A stretch of DNA of 64,000 bases. It comes from JAJDTQ01 sp965204235. GTDB taxonomy: Bacteria > Desulfobacterota > Binatia > UBA9968 > JAJDTQ01. How positions within the stretch are numbered: the first letter of the stretch is position 1; the number at the start of each line of letters is the position of its first letter. The notes under the pieces are model-generated. The model ran no database searches. It was not told the origin of the DNA and saw nothing but the letters and a program-made list of their open reading frames with translations. This document shows positions 43,670-52,748 of this stretch, piece after piece. Position numbers and translations under genes: made by a program. The stretch is taken from NCBI GenBank assembly GCA_965204235.1, contig OZ241979.1, positions 2,046,001-2,110,000 on the forward strand. Direction: 5' to 3'.

Positions 43670-44875
43670 ATGCGAGAGGCCCGGAAAGACTTCGTCTCCA
43701 CCCCGGTGGCCGAACATCCTTCGAGCGAATCCGCACGGACCTCCTGTCGGGTGGACCTTTCCGCCCTGTGCGCGAACCTCGACGCCATCCGCGGCCAGTT
43801 GGCGCCGACCGTAGAGGTCCTCGCCATAGTGAAGGACGACGCTTACGGCCACGGCTCGGTGGAGACCGCCCGGGCCCTGGCCGCCCACGGGGTCCGGCGC
43901 TTCGGCGTGGCCAACGTCGCGGAAGGCGCGCGCCTGAGGCGGTCGGGCCTCGCCGCGGACGTGGTGGTCCTCGGCAGCATCTACCCGGACGACGCGGCCG
44001 CGCTCTTCGAACATTCCCTGACCCCCGTCATCTCGAACCTGGCCGTCCTGCGGAGCCTGGAAGCCTTCGGCGCCGCACGCGGGCGGCGCATCGCGTGCCA
44101 CCTCAAGGTGGATACCGGCATGGGGCGCCTGGGACTCCTGGCGGACGACGTGGAGGAATGGCTGCCCGAGCTCCGCGGGCTCGGGGCGGTGGAGTTGCAC
44201 GGGGTCATGTCCCACTTCGCCGAGGCCGAGGAGCCGGACGCGCCGTCGTGCCGCGGACAACTGGCGGCCTTCCGTCGCACCCTCGCGCGGCTCCGGGCCG
44301 AGGGCCACGCGCCCGCCGTCGTCCACATGGCCAACAGCGCCGCGGTGGTCGGACTGCCGGAAGCGCACTTCGACATGGTCCGCCCGGGGGGCATGCTCTA
44401 CGGCATATTCTCCCACCCGCCTCTGGCGAGGCGCATCCGCCTCACGCCCGTGCTCACCTGGAAGACCAGCGTGCTGCAACTCAAGAAAGTGCCCTCGAAC
44501 TTCCGGGTGAGCTACGGCGGCGCCTTCGTGACCCGGCGCGAGAGCCTCATCGCGACCCTGCCCGTGGGCTATGCGTCCGGCTACAAACGGTCGCTCTCCA
44601 ACAAGGCCGCGGTGCTGGTGCGGGGGCGGCGGGCGCCGGTGATGGGCCGCGTCACCATGGATTTGACAATGGTGGACGTTACCGATATAGGCGGTGTCCA
44701 ACCGGGGGACGAGGTCGTCCTGCTGGGGGCGCAGGGCGGCGAGGCCATCTCCGCGGAAGAGATGGCCGGCTGGGCGGACACGATCTCCTACGAGATCCTC
44801 ACATCCATCAGTCCGGGCATTCCACGCACCTACATCCGGGAGAAGGAGGGACGAGGCACCCTTGGGCAAGGTTGA
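43670..44875 (+). CDS. alr: Alanine racemase
   Basis: This PLP enzyme makes D-alanine for peptidoglycan. The PLP lysine is in VLAIVKDDAYGHGSVE (usual AVVKADAYGHG), the second catalytic Tyr is in FRVSYGGAFVT, and the phosphate-binding part is MANSAAVVGLPEAHFDMVRP. Both barrel and C-terminal beta domains are complete (401 residues from ATG 43670). A TTG at 43628 would add an unconserved tail. It overlaps the start of purH by 14 bases in another frame. Confidence 0.94.
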   Translation: MREARKDFVSTPVAEHPSSESARTSCRVDLSALCANLDAIRGQLAPTVEVLAIVKDDAYGHGSVETARALAAHGVRRFGVANVAEGARLRRSGLAADVVVLGSIYPDDAAALFEHSLTPVISNLAVLRSLEAFGAARGRRIACHLKVDTGMGRLGLLADDVEEWLPELRGLGAVELHGVMSHFAEAEEPDAPSCRGQLAAFRRTLARLRAEGHAPAVVHMANSAAVVGLPEAHFDMVRPGGMLYGIFSHPPLARRIRLTPVLTWKTSVLQLKKVPSNFRVSYGGAFVTRRESLIATLPVGYASGYKRSLSNKAAVLVRGRRAPVMGRVTMDLTMVDVTDIGGVQPGDEVVLLGAQGGEAISAEEMAGWADTISYEILTSISPGIPRTYIREKEGRGTLGQG

Positions 44876-46436
44876 AAGGGCGTTGCTGAGCGTGTCCGAC
44901 AAGGAGGGCCTGGTCGATTTCGCCCGCAAGCTCGCGGGGTTGGGCGTCGAGATCCTGTCCACCGGGGGCACCGCGGCGCTGCTGCGGGACAACCGGGTGG
45001 AAGTCACCGAGGTCGCGGACGCCACCGGGTTCCCGGAGATCATGGACGGCCGGGTCAAGACGCTCCACCCCAAGATCCACGGCGGCATCCTGGCCCTTCG
45101 GGACAGGCCCGAGCACCGGGCCGCGATGGAAGAGCTGGGCATCGGCGCCATCGATATGGTGGTGGCGAACCTGTATCCGTTCGAGGCCACCGCGGCGAGC
45201 GGGGCGCCCTTCCACGAGGTCATCGAGCAGATCGACATCGGCGGCCCCGCGATGATCCGCGCCGCGGCCAAGAACCACCCCCACGTGGCGGTGGTGGTGG
45301 ACCCGTCGGACTACGACGCGGTGGCCGAAGAGCTCGCCGCGGGCCGCGGCGCGTTGTCGAGCGAGACCCGGTTCCGCCTGGCGCGCCAAGCCTTCCATTA
45401 CACCGCGCGTTACGACGGCGCCATCTCCAACTACCTGGGCCGGCTCGACCACGAGAAGAAGGCGGGGCCGTGGGGCGAAAAGTGGAACCTCCAGCTCACC
45501 AGGCTCCAGGAACTGCGCTACGGGGAGAACCCGCACCAGAGCGCGGCGTTCTACGCATCCTCCGACGCCCCGGGACCTTCGGTGGCCCGTGCCAAGCAGG
45601 TCCAGGGCAAGCAGCTCTCGTTCAACAACATCCTCGACGCGGACGCTGCCCTCGGCGCGGTGCTGGACTTCCCGGAGACCGCGGCGGTGGCCGTCAAGCA
45701 CACCAACCCCTGCGGCTTGGCCACCTCCGACGTCTCCCTGACCGACGCCTTCCGCAAGGCCCGGGCCGGGGACCCGGTGTCCATCTTCGGCGGCGTCATC
45801 GCGCTGAACCGCCCGGTGGACGCGGAAACGGCCCGGGAGTTGAAGGAGGTCTTCCTGGAGATCGTCATCGCCCCCTCGTTCACCCCGGAAGCCCGGGAGG
45901 TCCTGTCGTCCGCCAAGCGGCTCCTGAACGTCCGCCTGCTGGAGATCGACATGACGCCGGCCGAGGACGGCGGCCGCGACCTGCGCCGGGTGCGCGGCGG
46001 GGTGCTGGTCCAGGACCGGGACCGCCGGCCCATCGAGGTCAGGGAGTGCAAGGTGGTCACCGAGCGGCGGCCCACCGAGGACGAGTACGAGGCGTTGGGT
46101 TTCGCCTGGCGGGCGTGCCGCCACGTGAAGTCCAACGCTATCGTGTTCGCGTCGAGCGACAGGTTGCTCGGGGTCGGGGCCGGCCAGATGAGCCGGGTGG
46201 ATTCCGCCAACCTCGCGGTCACCCGGGCCAGGACCCACGGACTGGACCTGGCGGGGTCCGTGGTGGCCTCCGACGCCTTCTATCCCTTCCGCGACGGGGT
46301 GGACGCGGCCGCGGCCGCAGGCGCGCGCGCGGTCATACAACCGGGGGGCTCCATCCGCGACCCGGAGGTCATCGCCGCGGCCGACGAGCACGGCCTCGCC
46401 ATGGTCTTCACGGGAATCCGCCATTTCCGGCATTAG
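44862..46436 (+). CDS. purH: Bifunctional AICAR formyltransferase / IMP cyclohydrolase
   Basis: The 524 residues complete the last two steps of IMP synthesis. The N-terminal MGS-like IMP cyclohydrolase domain has ILSTGGTAALLRDN and MDGRVKTLHPKIHGGILALR. The C-terminal AICARFT domain has the catalytic Lys-His pair in AVKHTNPCGLATSD, plus GGVIALNRPVD and QPGGSIRDPEV at the end. TTG 44862 within the alr end is chosen; it is preceded by GAAGGAGGG, and the length fits the family. purD follows after a REP-B unit. Confidence 0.95.
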   Translation: MGKVERALLSVSDKEGLVDFARKLAGLGVEILSTGGTAALLRDNRVEVTEVADATGFPEIMDGRVKTLHPKIHGGILALRDRPEHRAAMEELGIGAIDMVVANLYPFEATAASGAPFHEVIEQIDIGGPAMIRAAAKNHPHVAVVVDPSDYDAVAEELAAGRGALSSETRFRLARQAFHYTARYDGAISNYLGRLDHEKKAGPWGEKWNLQLTRLQELRYGENPHQSAAFYASSDAPGPSVARAKQVQGKQLSFNNILDADAALGAVLDFPETAAVAVKHTNPCGLATSDVSLTDAFRKARAGDPVSIFGGVIALNRPVDAETARELKEVFLEIVIAPSFTPEAREVLSSAKRLLNVRLLEIDMTPAEDGGRDLRRVRGGVLVQDRDRRPIEVRECKVVTERRPTEDEYEALGFAWRACRHVKSNAIVFASSDRLLGVGAGQMSRVDSANLAVTRARTHGLDLAGSVVASDAFYPFRDGVDAAAAAGARAVIQPGGSIRDPEVIAAADEHGLAMVFTGIRHFRH

Positions 46437-46442
46437 GAAACC

Positions 46443-46471
46443 CTGGATTCCCGCTTTCGCGGGAATGACGG
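46443..46471. repeat. REP-B palindrome between purH and purD
   Basis: GGATTCCCGCTTTCGCGGGA followed by ATGACGG, in forward orientation, just before the purD start. As a hairpin in the mRNA it could separate the expression of the two genes. Confidence 0.9.
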
Positions 46472-46475
46472 AACC

Positions 46476-47759
46476 ATGAAGATCCTCGTGGTCGGCAGCG
46501 GGGGGCGGGAACATGCGCTGGCGTGGAAGCTCCGCCGGAGCCCGCTGGTGGACCAGGTGTACTGCGCTCCGGGCAACGCCGGCATCCACCGGGAGGCGAC
46601 CCCCGTGGACATCGGCGCCGACGAGGTCGAGAAGCTGGCGGACTTCGCCGCCCGGGAAGCCATCGACCTCACCGTGGTGGGGCCTGAGTTGCCGCTGATC
46701 CTGGGCATCGGCGACCTGTTCGAGCGCAGGGGCCTCAAGGTGTTCGGACCCAACCGCGAGGCCGCCCGGCTGGAGGGCAGCAAGGCGTTCGCCAAGGAAC
46801 TGATGCTGGAGAACGGCATCCCCACCGCGGCCTGCGCGGTCTTCACGGACCTGGACGAGGCCAGGAGGTACGTGGACCGGGACCGGCCCTGCGTGGTCAA
46901 GGCGGATGGCTTGGCCGCGGGCAAGGGGGTGGCGGTGTGCTCCGGCAAGGCGGAGGCCCAGGCCGCCCTCGACCGCATCATGGGGCGAAGGGTCTTCGGC
47001 GCCGCCGGCGACCGGGTGGTCATCGAGGAGATGCTCGTGGGCGAGGAGGCCTCCTTCACCGCGCTGATGGACGGCGACGCGTTCCTCCCGCTGGCGTCGG
47101 CCCAGGACCACAAGCGCGTGTTCGACGACGACCAGGGTCCCAACACCGGCGGCATGGGCGCGTGTTCCCCGGCCCCGGCAGTGGACGCCGCGGTGCACGA
47201 CGCGGTGATCGAACGGGTGCTGAAGCCCCTCGCGGCCGGGCTCGCGCGCCGCGGCCTGGTCTATCGGGGGGTCCTCTACGCCGGGCTCATGATTACCGAG
47301 GACGGACCCAGGGTGCTGGAGTTCAACGTCCGGTTCGGCGACCCCGAGTGCCAGCCCCTGATGATGCGCCTCAAGACGGACTTGGTCCCGCTGCTCATGG
47401 CCACGGCCGAGGGCAGGCTCCGGGAGGCGGAAGTCGAGTGGCTGGACTCGGCCGCGGTCTGCGTCGTGCTCGCCTCCGGGGGCTATCCGGGGGAGTACCG
47501 CACCGGCGCGGAGATCACTGGACTCGACCGGCTCGCTTCCTGGCCCCGGGGAGTCGCGTTCCATGCCGGGACCGCCCGGGAGGGCGACCGCTGGTTCACC
47601 CGCGGCGGCCGCGTCCTGGGCGTCACCGCGGTGGGCGACACCATTGCCGCAGCCGCCCGGGAGGCCTACGACGGCGTGGGCAAGCTCGGCTGGGACGGCA
47701 TGCACTACCGCCGGGACATCGCCCGGCGCGCCGCGGAGCACGGCGGCCGAACGAACTGA
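46476..47759 (+). CDS. purD: Phosphoribosylamine-glycine ligase
   Basis: This 427-residue ATP-grasp enzyme performs the second step of purine synthesis. It has the N-terminal MKILVVGSGGREHALAWKL, the ATP-grasp core VVKADGLAAGKGVAVCSG, QDHKRVFDDDQGPNTGGMGA and metal-binding EFNVRFGDPECQPLMMRL. The start lies 5 bp after the REP-B unit with no strong Shine-Dalgarno sequence, so the REP unit may have replaced part of the leader. Confidence 0.96.
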   Translation: MKILVVGSGGREHALAWKLRRSPLVDQVYCAPGNAGIHREATPVDIGADEVEKLADFAAREAIDLTVVGPELPLILGIGDLFERRGLKVFGPNREAARLEGSKAFAKELMLENGIPTAACAVFTDLDEARRYVDRDRPCVVKADGLAAGKGVAVCSGKAEAQAALDRIMGRRVFGAAGDRVVIEEMLVGEEASFTALMDGDAFLPLASAQDHKRVFDDDQGPNTGGMGACSPAPAVDAAVHDAVIERVLKPLAAGLARRGLVYRGVLYAGLMITEDGPRVLEFNVRFGDPECQPLMMRLKTDLVPLLMATAEGRLREAEVEWLDSAAVCVVLASGGYPGEYRTGAEITGLDRLASWPRGVAFHAGTAREGDRWFTRGGRVLGVTAVGDTIAAAAREAYDGVGKLGWDGMHYRRDIARRAAEHGGRTN

Positions 47760-47823
47760 AGGAAACTCTGAACAATTGCCCCGTTCGTCCTGAGGGTAGC
47801 GAAGCGAATTCGAAGGACGCGTT
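47760..47823. repeat. REP-A copy after purD
   Basis: A forward unit beginning GGAAACTCTGAACAATTGCC, starting at the base after the purD stop, with a core in which AGCGAAGC reads AAGCGAATTCG. Confidence 0.85.
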
Positions 47824-47844
47824 CATGCCTCCCTGTCCCGATTG

Positions 47845-48080
47845 TTCAGAGGGCTCTTCCGGCTTTTGTGTGGGCAGGGTCTCACGGCATAGAGTCCCCT
47901 CCCCCCTTGAGGGGGAGGGACAGGGAGGGGGGTACGGCGGGGTTGAGGGGAGGAGTCCTCTACACGGACCGACCCAACCCGTTTCAGCCATCTGTCCGTT
48001 GGTGCTGGCGCCGGTCGGTCCGGTTGCACGGAGGCCCCCCTCCCTAACCCTCCCCCTCAAGGGGGGAGGGGATCGGAGTG
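47845..48080. repeat. MITE-like GC-rich repeat, copy 2
   Basis: Bounded by CCCCTCCCCCCTTGAGGGGG near 47898 and its inverse near 48052, with an inner segment (CCGTTTCAGCCATCTGTCCG, TTGGTGCTGGCGCC) matching 12130-12190 in opposite orientation. A GGCTTTTGTGTGGGCAGG motif stands at its left end. It lies in the 562-bp non-coding stretch between purD and purE. Confidence 0.78.
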
Positions 48081-48090
48081 TACAAGCCGG

Positions 48091-48127
48091 ACATGGTTTA
48101 CAAAACAAACCGGGGACATGGTTTACA
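48091..48127. repeat. Doubled ACATGGTTTACA motif, possible insertion-sequence end
   Basis: ACATGGTTTACA occurs at 48091-48102 and again at 48116-48127, separated by AAACAAACCGGGG. From memory this resembles the termini of some IS481-type elements. No transposase is present, so it would be a solo end. Confidence 0.4.
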
Positions 48128-48321
48128 CGTGATCACCCCCGTTGATGCCAATGAGGGGCGGGGGAGGGAATCGGAGTTCTCCGCAATGCCGAACCCAGGA
48201 CAGCAGGGTGGGAACCGGACCTCATAGCATGGGAGGGGAGTGTCACAACCCACACGAAATCCTGAAACGCCGTTCAGAGGTTCCTGAAGAACGAACCGAA
48301 ACACGAAGGAGGGAGCACACC

Positions 48322-48834
48322 GTGCCGCAGCAGACACCGAAAGTAGCGATCCTCATGGGCAGCGATTCCGACGTCCCGGTCATGAAGGAGGCCGCGGCGC
48401 GGCTCGAATCCTTCGGCATCCCCTACGAGATGCACATATCGTCGGCGCACCGTTCTCCCGCCCGGACCCACGATTACGCCAGGGGAGCGGCCGACCGGGG
48501 CATCGAGGCGTTCATCGTCGGCGCCGGCGCCGCGGCCCACCTGGCGGGGGTGGTGGCGGGCGTGACCACGCTCCCGGTCATCGGCGTGCCCCTGAACGCT
48601 TCCGCCCTCGACGGCATGGACGCGCTGCTGGCCACCGTGCAGATGCCCGCGGGGGTCCCGGTGGCCACCATGGCCATCGGCAAGGGCGGGGCCGCCAACG
48701 CGGGCATCTTCGCGGCCCAGATCATCGCCGGAAAGGACCCGGAGGTGGCGGAAAAGCTCGTCCGTTTCAAGGAGGATATGGCCGCGGGCGTCGAAGCCAA
48801 GGACCGGCAGCTCCAGGACAGCCTGAGGGCCTGA
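48322..48834 (+). CDS. purE: N5-carboxyaminoimidazole ribonucleotide mutase
   Basis: The 170-residue class I PurE rearranges N5-CAIR to CAIR. Motifs are ILMGSDSDVPVMKEAAARLE, the active-site HISSAHRSPARTHDY, GAGAAAHLAGVVAGVTTLPV and GVPLNASALDGMDALLATVQ. GTG 48322 follows AAGGAGGG with eight bases between, which decides it over upstream in-frame codons. purK is not adjacent. Confidence 0.96.
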   Translation: MPQQTPKVAILMGSDSDVPVMKEAAARLESFGIPYEMHISSAHRSPARTHDYARGAADRGIEAFIVGAGAAAHLAGVVAGVTTLPVIGVPLNASALDGMDALLATVQMPAGVPVATMAIGKGGAANAGIFAAQIIAGKDPEVAEKLVRFKEDMAAGVEAKDRQLQDSLRA

Positions 48835-48922
48835 ACCCGCGCGCGTCGGGGAGGGGCTTGCACCAGTGGCCGGGGTAGCCGGCTCACGACCCTGAACCGG
48901 CGCGCATCGGAGAGGGGCGCAC

Positions 48923-50230
48923 ATGGCCAGGATCTTTCCCTTCCGGGGCCTTGCCTACGACCCCCGGAAGATCCGCGATTTCTCCGGGGTGGTGGCGCCG
49001 CCCTACGACGTCATCTCCCCGGAGCAGCAGGGGGAGCTCTACGACCGCTCGCCGCACAACGTGGTGCGCCTGGACTTCTGCCGCGACGCCGACCCTTACG
49101 AGGCCGTGCCCCGGCGGTTCCGGGAGTGGCAGGACCACGGCGTCCTCGTGCCGGAAGAGGCCCCGGCCATCTACTACCTGAGCCAGGAGTACCGGCTGGA
49201 GGACGGGGTTCCGAGGGAACGGCGGGGCTTCATCGCGCTGGCCGCCATCGACGACTTCGGCAGCCGCGGGATCCACGGCCACGAGGCCACCCTGGCCGAG
49301 CCCCGGGAAGACCGCCTGAAGCTGATGCTCGCCTGCGACGCCCAGTTCAGCTCCATCCTGTGCGTCTATAAGGACGAGAAGCCCACGCTGACCCGGGCGC
49401 TGAGCGAGCACGCAGCCGCCCGCAAACCCAAGGCGGAAGCCAGGCTGGACGGGTACGGCGTATCCAGGCTGTGGGCGGTCACCGACCCCGGCCTCATCGC
49501 CATGGCGCAGGACGCCATGAGCGAGCGGGCGGTCTTCATCGCCGACGGACACCACCGCTACGAAGCCGCCTCCGGTTACCGGGACCGACGCCTGGCGGAG
49601 GGCCGCGGCGGTTCCGGGGACGAGCGTGGGTTCGACCGAGTGATGATGTACTTCGCCAACGTCGAGGAAGAAGGCGTGGTCATACTGCCGACCCACCGGC
49701 TGGTCCGGGAAATGCCCCGGCTGCCGTTCCGGGAACTGGAGGAACGCTTGCAGCGGTACTTCCACGTGGATCCCTTCCCCGGGAACCGGGACGGACGCCG
49801 GCAGTTCCTGGCCACGCTGCGCAGTCCGAAGCGCGGCCAACGCCTCCTCGGCGCGTCCTTCCAGGGAGATCCGCGCTACCTCGCCCTGCGGCTCAGGAAC
49901 CGGAAGACCCTGCAACGGCTGGCGCCCGGCATGAGTCCCGAACTGCGCGGCCTGGACGTCACCACCCTGCACGTGCTGCTCATGGAGCAGGTCCTCGGCG
50001 TGTCCACCCGGGACGCGGTCAATACCGACGCGGTGGCGTACACCCACGACGCGGAAGAGGCCCTGGACCGGGTGGAGGGCGGCGGCTGCCGGGCCGCCTT
50101 CCTGCTGAACCCGCCCAGCGCCCGCGAGATGATGGACGTCTCCCTCAAGGGGGACAAGATGCCCCAGAAGTCCACCTACTTCTTCCCCAAGCTCCTCACG
50201 GGGCTGGTGATCCACAAGGTGGAGGGTTAG
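48923..50230 (+). CDS. DUF1015 family protein
   Basis: The 435 residues begin MARIFPFRGLAYDPRKIRDF and continue VVAPPYDVISPEQQGELYDR, with NVVRLDFCRDADPY, YYLSQEYRLEDGV and IADGHHRYEAASGYRDRRLA. All are recognisable DUF1015 landmarks, including the HHR motif. The family is found across anaerobes and delta-proteobacteria, often near amino-acid biosynthesis genes, and its activity is not established. It is soluble and of normal length. GAGAGGGGC precedes the ATG. Confidence 0.9.
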   Translation: MARIFPFRGLAYDPRKIRDFSGVVAPPYDVISPEQQGELYDRSPHNVVRLDFCRDADPYEAVPRRFREWQDHGVLVPEEAPAIYYLSQEYRLEDGVPRERRGFIALAAIDDFGSRGIHGHEATLAEPREDRLKLMLACDAQFSSILCVYKDEKPTLTRALSEHAAARKPKAEARLDGYGVSRLWAVTDPGLIAMAQDAMSERAVFIADGHHRYEAASGYRDRRLAEGRGGSGDERGFDRVMMYFANVEEEGVVILPTHRLVREMPRLPFRELEERLQRYFHVDPFPGNRDGRRQFLATLRSPKRGQRLLGASFQGDPRYLALRLRNRKTLQRLAPGMSPELRGLDVTTLHVLLMEQVLGVSTRDAVNTDAVAYTHDAEEALDRVEGGGCRAAFLLNPPSAREMMDVSLKGDKMPQKSTYFFPKLLTGLVIHKVEG

Positions 50231-50307
50231 CAGGCGCGCGCGTCGAACGGGCGGGGCCGCGGCTTGCCCGCGTCCGCCCGGCCCGCGCGCAAGCAAGGAG
50301 CGTTGCC

Positions 50308-51303
50308 ATGGCAAAGCTGCATCTGACGTTGGCGTGCGGCGACTACGACCGCACCAAGACGCTGCAGGACGGCTCGCTGGAGCCGGACGGCGTCTCCCTC
50401 AACTACCTGCCCATGCAGGCCGAGGAGATCTTCTGGCGCATGGGAAACCATCGGGAGTTCCACGCCTCCGAGATGTCCCTCTCGAACTACATTACGTGGA
50501 CCTCCCGGGGCGTCAGCCCGTTCACCGCCATCCCCATCTTCCCGTCGCGCTACTTCCGCCACTCCTGCGTGTTCATCAACACCCGACGGGGTCTGGACAG
50601 GCCCGAGGACCTGCGCGGCAAGCGCGTGGGCCTGCCGGAGTACTCCATCACCGCGGCGGTTTGGATACGCGGTTTCCTGGGCGACGACCACGGAGTCACC
50701 GCCAGGGACGTGGACTGGTTCGTGGGCGGCCAGGAAGTGCCGGGACGGAAGGAGCGCATCGAGCTCAGGCTGCCGCCGGAGATCAAGGTCCAACCCATCC
50801 CCCAGGACCGAACCCTGAACTCCATGCTGGAGGAGGGGGAGATCGACGCCCTGGTCACCGCCCGCATCCCCTCGTGCTTCACCGCGGGGGCGCCGCACGT
50901 CCGCCGCCTGTTCCCGGACTTCAAGGCCGTGGAGATCGACTACTACCGCCGCACCCGGATCTTCCCCATCATGCACACCATCGTCATCCGCAACGACGTA
51001 TATGAGGCCAACCCGTGGGTCGCCCGGAGCCTGTACACCGCGTTTCGCCAGTCCAAGGCCGACGCCATCGCGCGCATGGACATCGACAACACCATGGCCA
51101 GCACCCTGCCCTGGCTCCAGGCCGAGGTCGCGCTCCTTCGGGACGTGTTCGGCGAAGACTGGTGGCCTTACGGCATCGAGGCCAACCGCCACGTCATCGA
51201 GGCGCTGATCCGCTACATGGGAGAGCAGGGCCTTCTGGGAGACCGGACCCCCGCGGTGGAAGAACTGTTCGCGCCTACACTGGTGGACGAGTACAAGCTC
51301 TGA
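50308..51303 (+). CDS. 4,5-dihydroxyphthalate decarboxylase-like protein
   Basis: The 331 residues start MAKLHLTLACGDYDRTKTLQ and have FHASEMSLSNYITWTSRGVS, PIFPSRYFRHSCVFINTRRG and LRGKRVGLPEYSITAAVWIR. This is a periplasmic-binding-protein-like fold that in the named family decarboxylates 4,5-dihydroxyphthalate. There is no signal peptide, so it is probably a cytoplasmic enzyme rather than a transport component. Homologues are numerous in uncultured lineages with unknown substrates, so a precise reaction is not claimed. AAGGAG lies before the ATG. Confidence 0.85.
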   Translation: MAKLHLTLACGDYDRTKTLQDGSLEPDGVSLNYLPMQAEEIFWRMGNHREFHASEMSLSNYITWTSRGVSPFTAIPIFPSRYFRHSCVFINTRRGLDRPEDLRGKRVGLPEYSITAAVWIRGFLGDDHGVTARDVDWFVGGQEVPGRKERIELRLPPEIKVQPIPQDRTLNSMLEEGEIDALVTARIPSCFTAGAPHVRRLFPDFKAVEIDYYRRTRIFPIMHTIVIRNDVYEANPWVARSLYTAFRQSKADAIARMDIDNTMASTLPWLQAEVALLRDVFGEDWWPYGIEANRHVIEALIRYMGEQGLLGDRTPAVEELFAPTLVDEYKL

Positions 51304-51336
51304 CGTCCGGCCCGGGGACGAAGGGAACGTTCGGTT

Positions 51337-51480
51337 GCACGGAGGCCCCCCTCCCTGACCCTCCCCCTCAAGGGGGGAGGGGATCGGAGTTCTCCGCTAT
51401 GCCGAACCGAGGCAGCAAGGTGGGATCGGACCTCATCGCGGGGAACGGGTGTGTCACAACCCACTCGAAAGCCGGAAGCG
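51337..51480. repeat. Partial MITE-like repeat, copy 3
   Basis: It contains GGAGGCCCCCCTCCCTGACC and CCTCCCCCTCAAGGGGGGAG, then ATCGGAGTTCTCCGCTATGC and CACAACCCACTCGAAAGCCG. These are shared with the right half of the copies at 12000 and 47900-48270. The left inverted arm is missing. Confidence 0.75.
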
Positions 51481-51533
51481 CGCGTCGAGAGTTTCCGAAA
51501 CCGGATGCGGCGACTTGTTCGGGAGGTGCATCG

Positions 51534-51953
51534 GTGACCCGCAAGGAGGCTGCGTTCGTGCGCCGGGCCCGGGTGGGTCACCTGGCGACGGTGGACGAGG
51601 AGGGGCAGCCGCTGAACCTGCCCTTCTGCTTTGCCTTCGACGGGGAGTCGCTGTACTCGCCCATCGACGAGAAGCCCAAGTCGGCCGCACCCCGGGACCT
51701 CAAGAGGGTCCGCAACATCCTCACAAACCCGCGGGTCTCGGTGGCGGTGCACCGCTACGACGACGAGGACTGGTCCCGGTTGGCCCACGTGGTCATCCAG
51801 GGCCGGGCCCGGGTCCTCATGCGCGGCGAGACCCACCGGAAGGCGGTCCGGCTGCTGCGCCGGAAGTACCCGCAGTACCGGGAGATGGCCCTGGACCGGA
51901 GGCCGGTGATCCAGATCCGGGCGCTCCGGTGCATCGCCTGGGGCAGGATCTGA
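51534..51953 (+). CDS. F420/FMN-binding PPOX-class oxidoreductase
   Basis: The 139-residue split-beta-barrel protein begins at GTG 51534, five bases after GGGAGGTG (MTRKEAAFVRRARVGHLATV). The cofactor-binding segments are LNLPFCFAFDGESLYSPIDE and RVRNILTNPRVSVAVHRYDD. It belongs to the PPOX-class group often described as F420-dependent (TIGR03668-like). It would reduce a small unsaturated substrate. No F420 biosynthesis gene is seen here, so FMN use is equally possible. Confidence 0.88.
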   Translation: MTRKEAAFVRRARVGHLATVDEEGQPLNLPFCFAFDGESLYSPIDEKPKSAAPRDLKRVRNILTNPRVSVAVHRYDDEDWSRLAHVVIQGRARVLMRGETHRKAVRLLRRKYPQYREMALDRRPVIQIRALRCIAWGRI

Positions 51954-51989
51954 GGGCCGCGGGCGCGCACGGCCCCGCGACTTGCGCTC

Positions 51990-52577
51990 CTACGCCGCCA
52001 CGTCCTTGATGGACGCCACCCCCGTGGCCTTCAGCATCCGGGCCATGAAGGCATGGACATTGGCGTACTTCGGGGCGATCTCCCGGTCCATGACGGTGTA
52101 GAGGAAGTGGAGCTGCGCGAATATGGAGATGTCCGCCAGCGTCATCCTGCCGAACACGTAGTCCTTGCCGGCGTACAGGAGGTCCAGGTTGCCGAGATGG
52201 ACATCCAGGTCCGCTTCGGCCCGCTTCACGTCCTCGTCCTTCTCGGACCGGCGGATGCGCATGACGGCCCCGTTCAGGTCCTCGTCGGCCCAGTCCTCCA
52301 GCATCAGGCACAGCCCCCTGTCCGACGGGTTGTCCGGGTAGATGCTCGGCTCGGGATACAGTTCCTCCAGGTGCCTGGCCAAGTCCGTGGAGTCCTGGAT
52401 GCAGCGGCCGTCGAAGTCCATGGTCGGGACCTTCCTCTGCCGGGAGAACTCGATCAACGACTTCCGGTCGTCCGCCTTGACGTCCACCTCGTCATAGGGG
52501 ACCTTCTTCATCGCCAGCACGATGCGGATCTTCTCGCAGAACATGGAGAACTTCGAGTTGAAGAGTCGGGTTGCCAT
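51990..52577 (-). CDS. Glutathione S-transferase family protein
   Basis: The 195 residues have an N-terminal thioredoxin-like domain (MATRLFNSKFSMFCEKIRIV; RQRKVPTMDFDGRCIQDSTD, with the cis-Pro and the glutathione-binding D-S) and a helical C-terminal domain (FGRMTLADISIFAQLHFLYT, containing the N-capping box). A Ser or Cys near residue 11-14 is the likely catalytic residue. A perfect AAGGAGG precedes the ATG. It converges with the PPOX gene. Confidence 0.9.
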   Translation of the reverse strand: MATRLFNSKFSMFCEKIRIVLAMKKVPYDEVDVKADDRKSLIEFSRQRKVPTMDFDGRCIQDSTDLARHLEELYPEPSIYPDNPSDRGLCLMLEDWADEDLNGAVMRIRRSEKDEDVKRAEADLDVHLGNLDLLYAGKDYVFGRMTLADISIFAQLHFLYTVMDREIAPKYANVHAFMARMLKATGVASIKDVAA

Positions 52578-52652
52578 GTCGTCGCCTCCTTGTGTCGTTT
52601 CGTTCAGGAACCTCGGATCGATTCCGGCTTGAAATCCCTTTCCCCGTGGGAA

Positions 52653-52738
52653 AGCGTGTCTCTCGACTTCGCTTCGCTACGTATCCTTCGACTCCGCTCC
52701 GCTCAGGACGAACGGGGACGATCGTCCAGGGTTTCGTT
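52653..52738. repeat. REP-A array (two copies, reverse)
   Basis: A shortened reverse unit followed by a more complete one (TCCGCTCCGCTCAGGACGAA) ending in GATCGTCCAGGGTTTC. It separates the divergent GST and hydrolase flanks. Confidence 0.82.
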
Positions 52739-52748
52739 TACCGATCGT

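Noticed and set aside
44808..47741. A 977-codon minus-strand open frame opposite purH and purD
   Set aside because: It is antisense to two complete purine genes and reads through a REP-B palindrome, so it is not credible as a protein.
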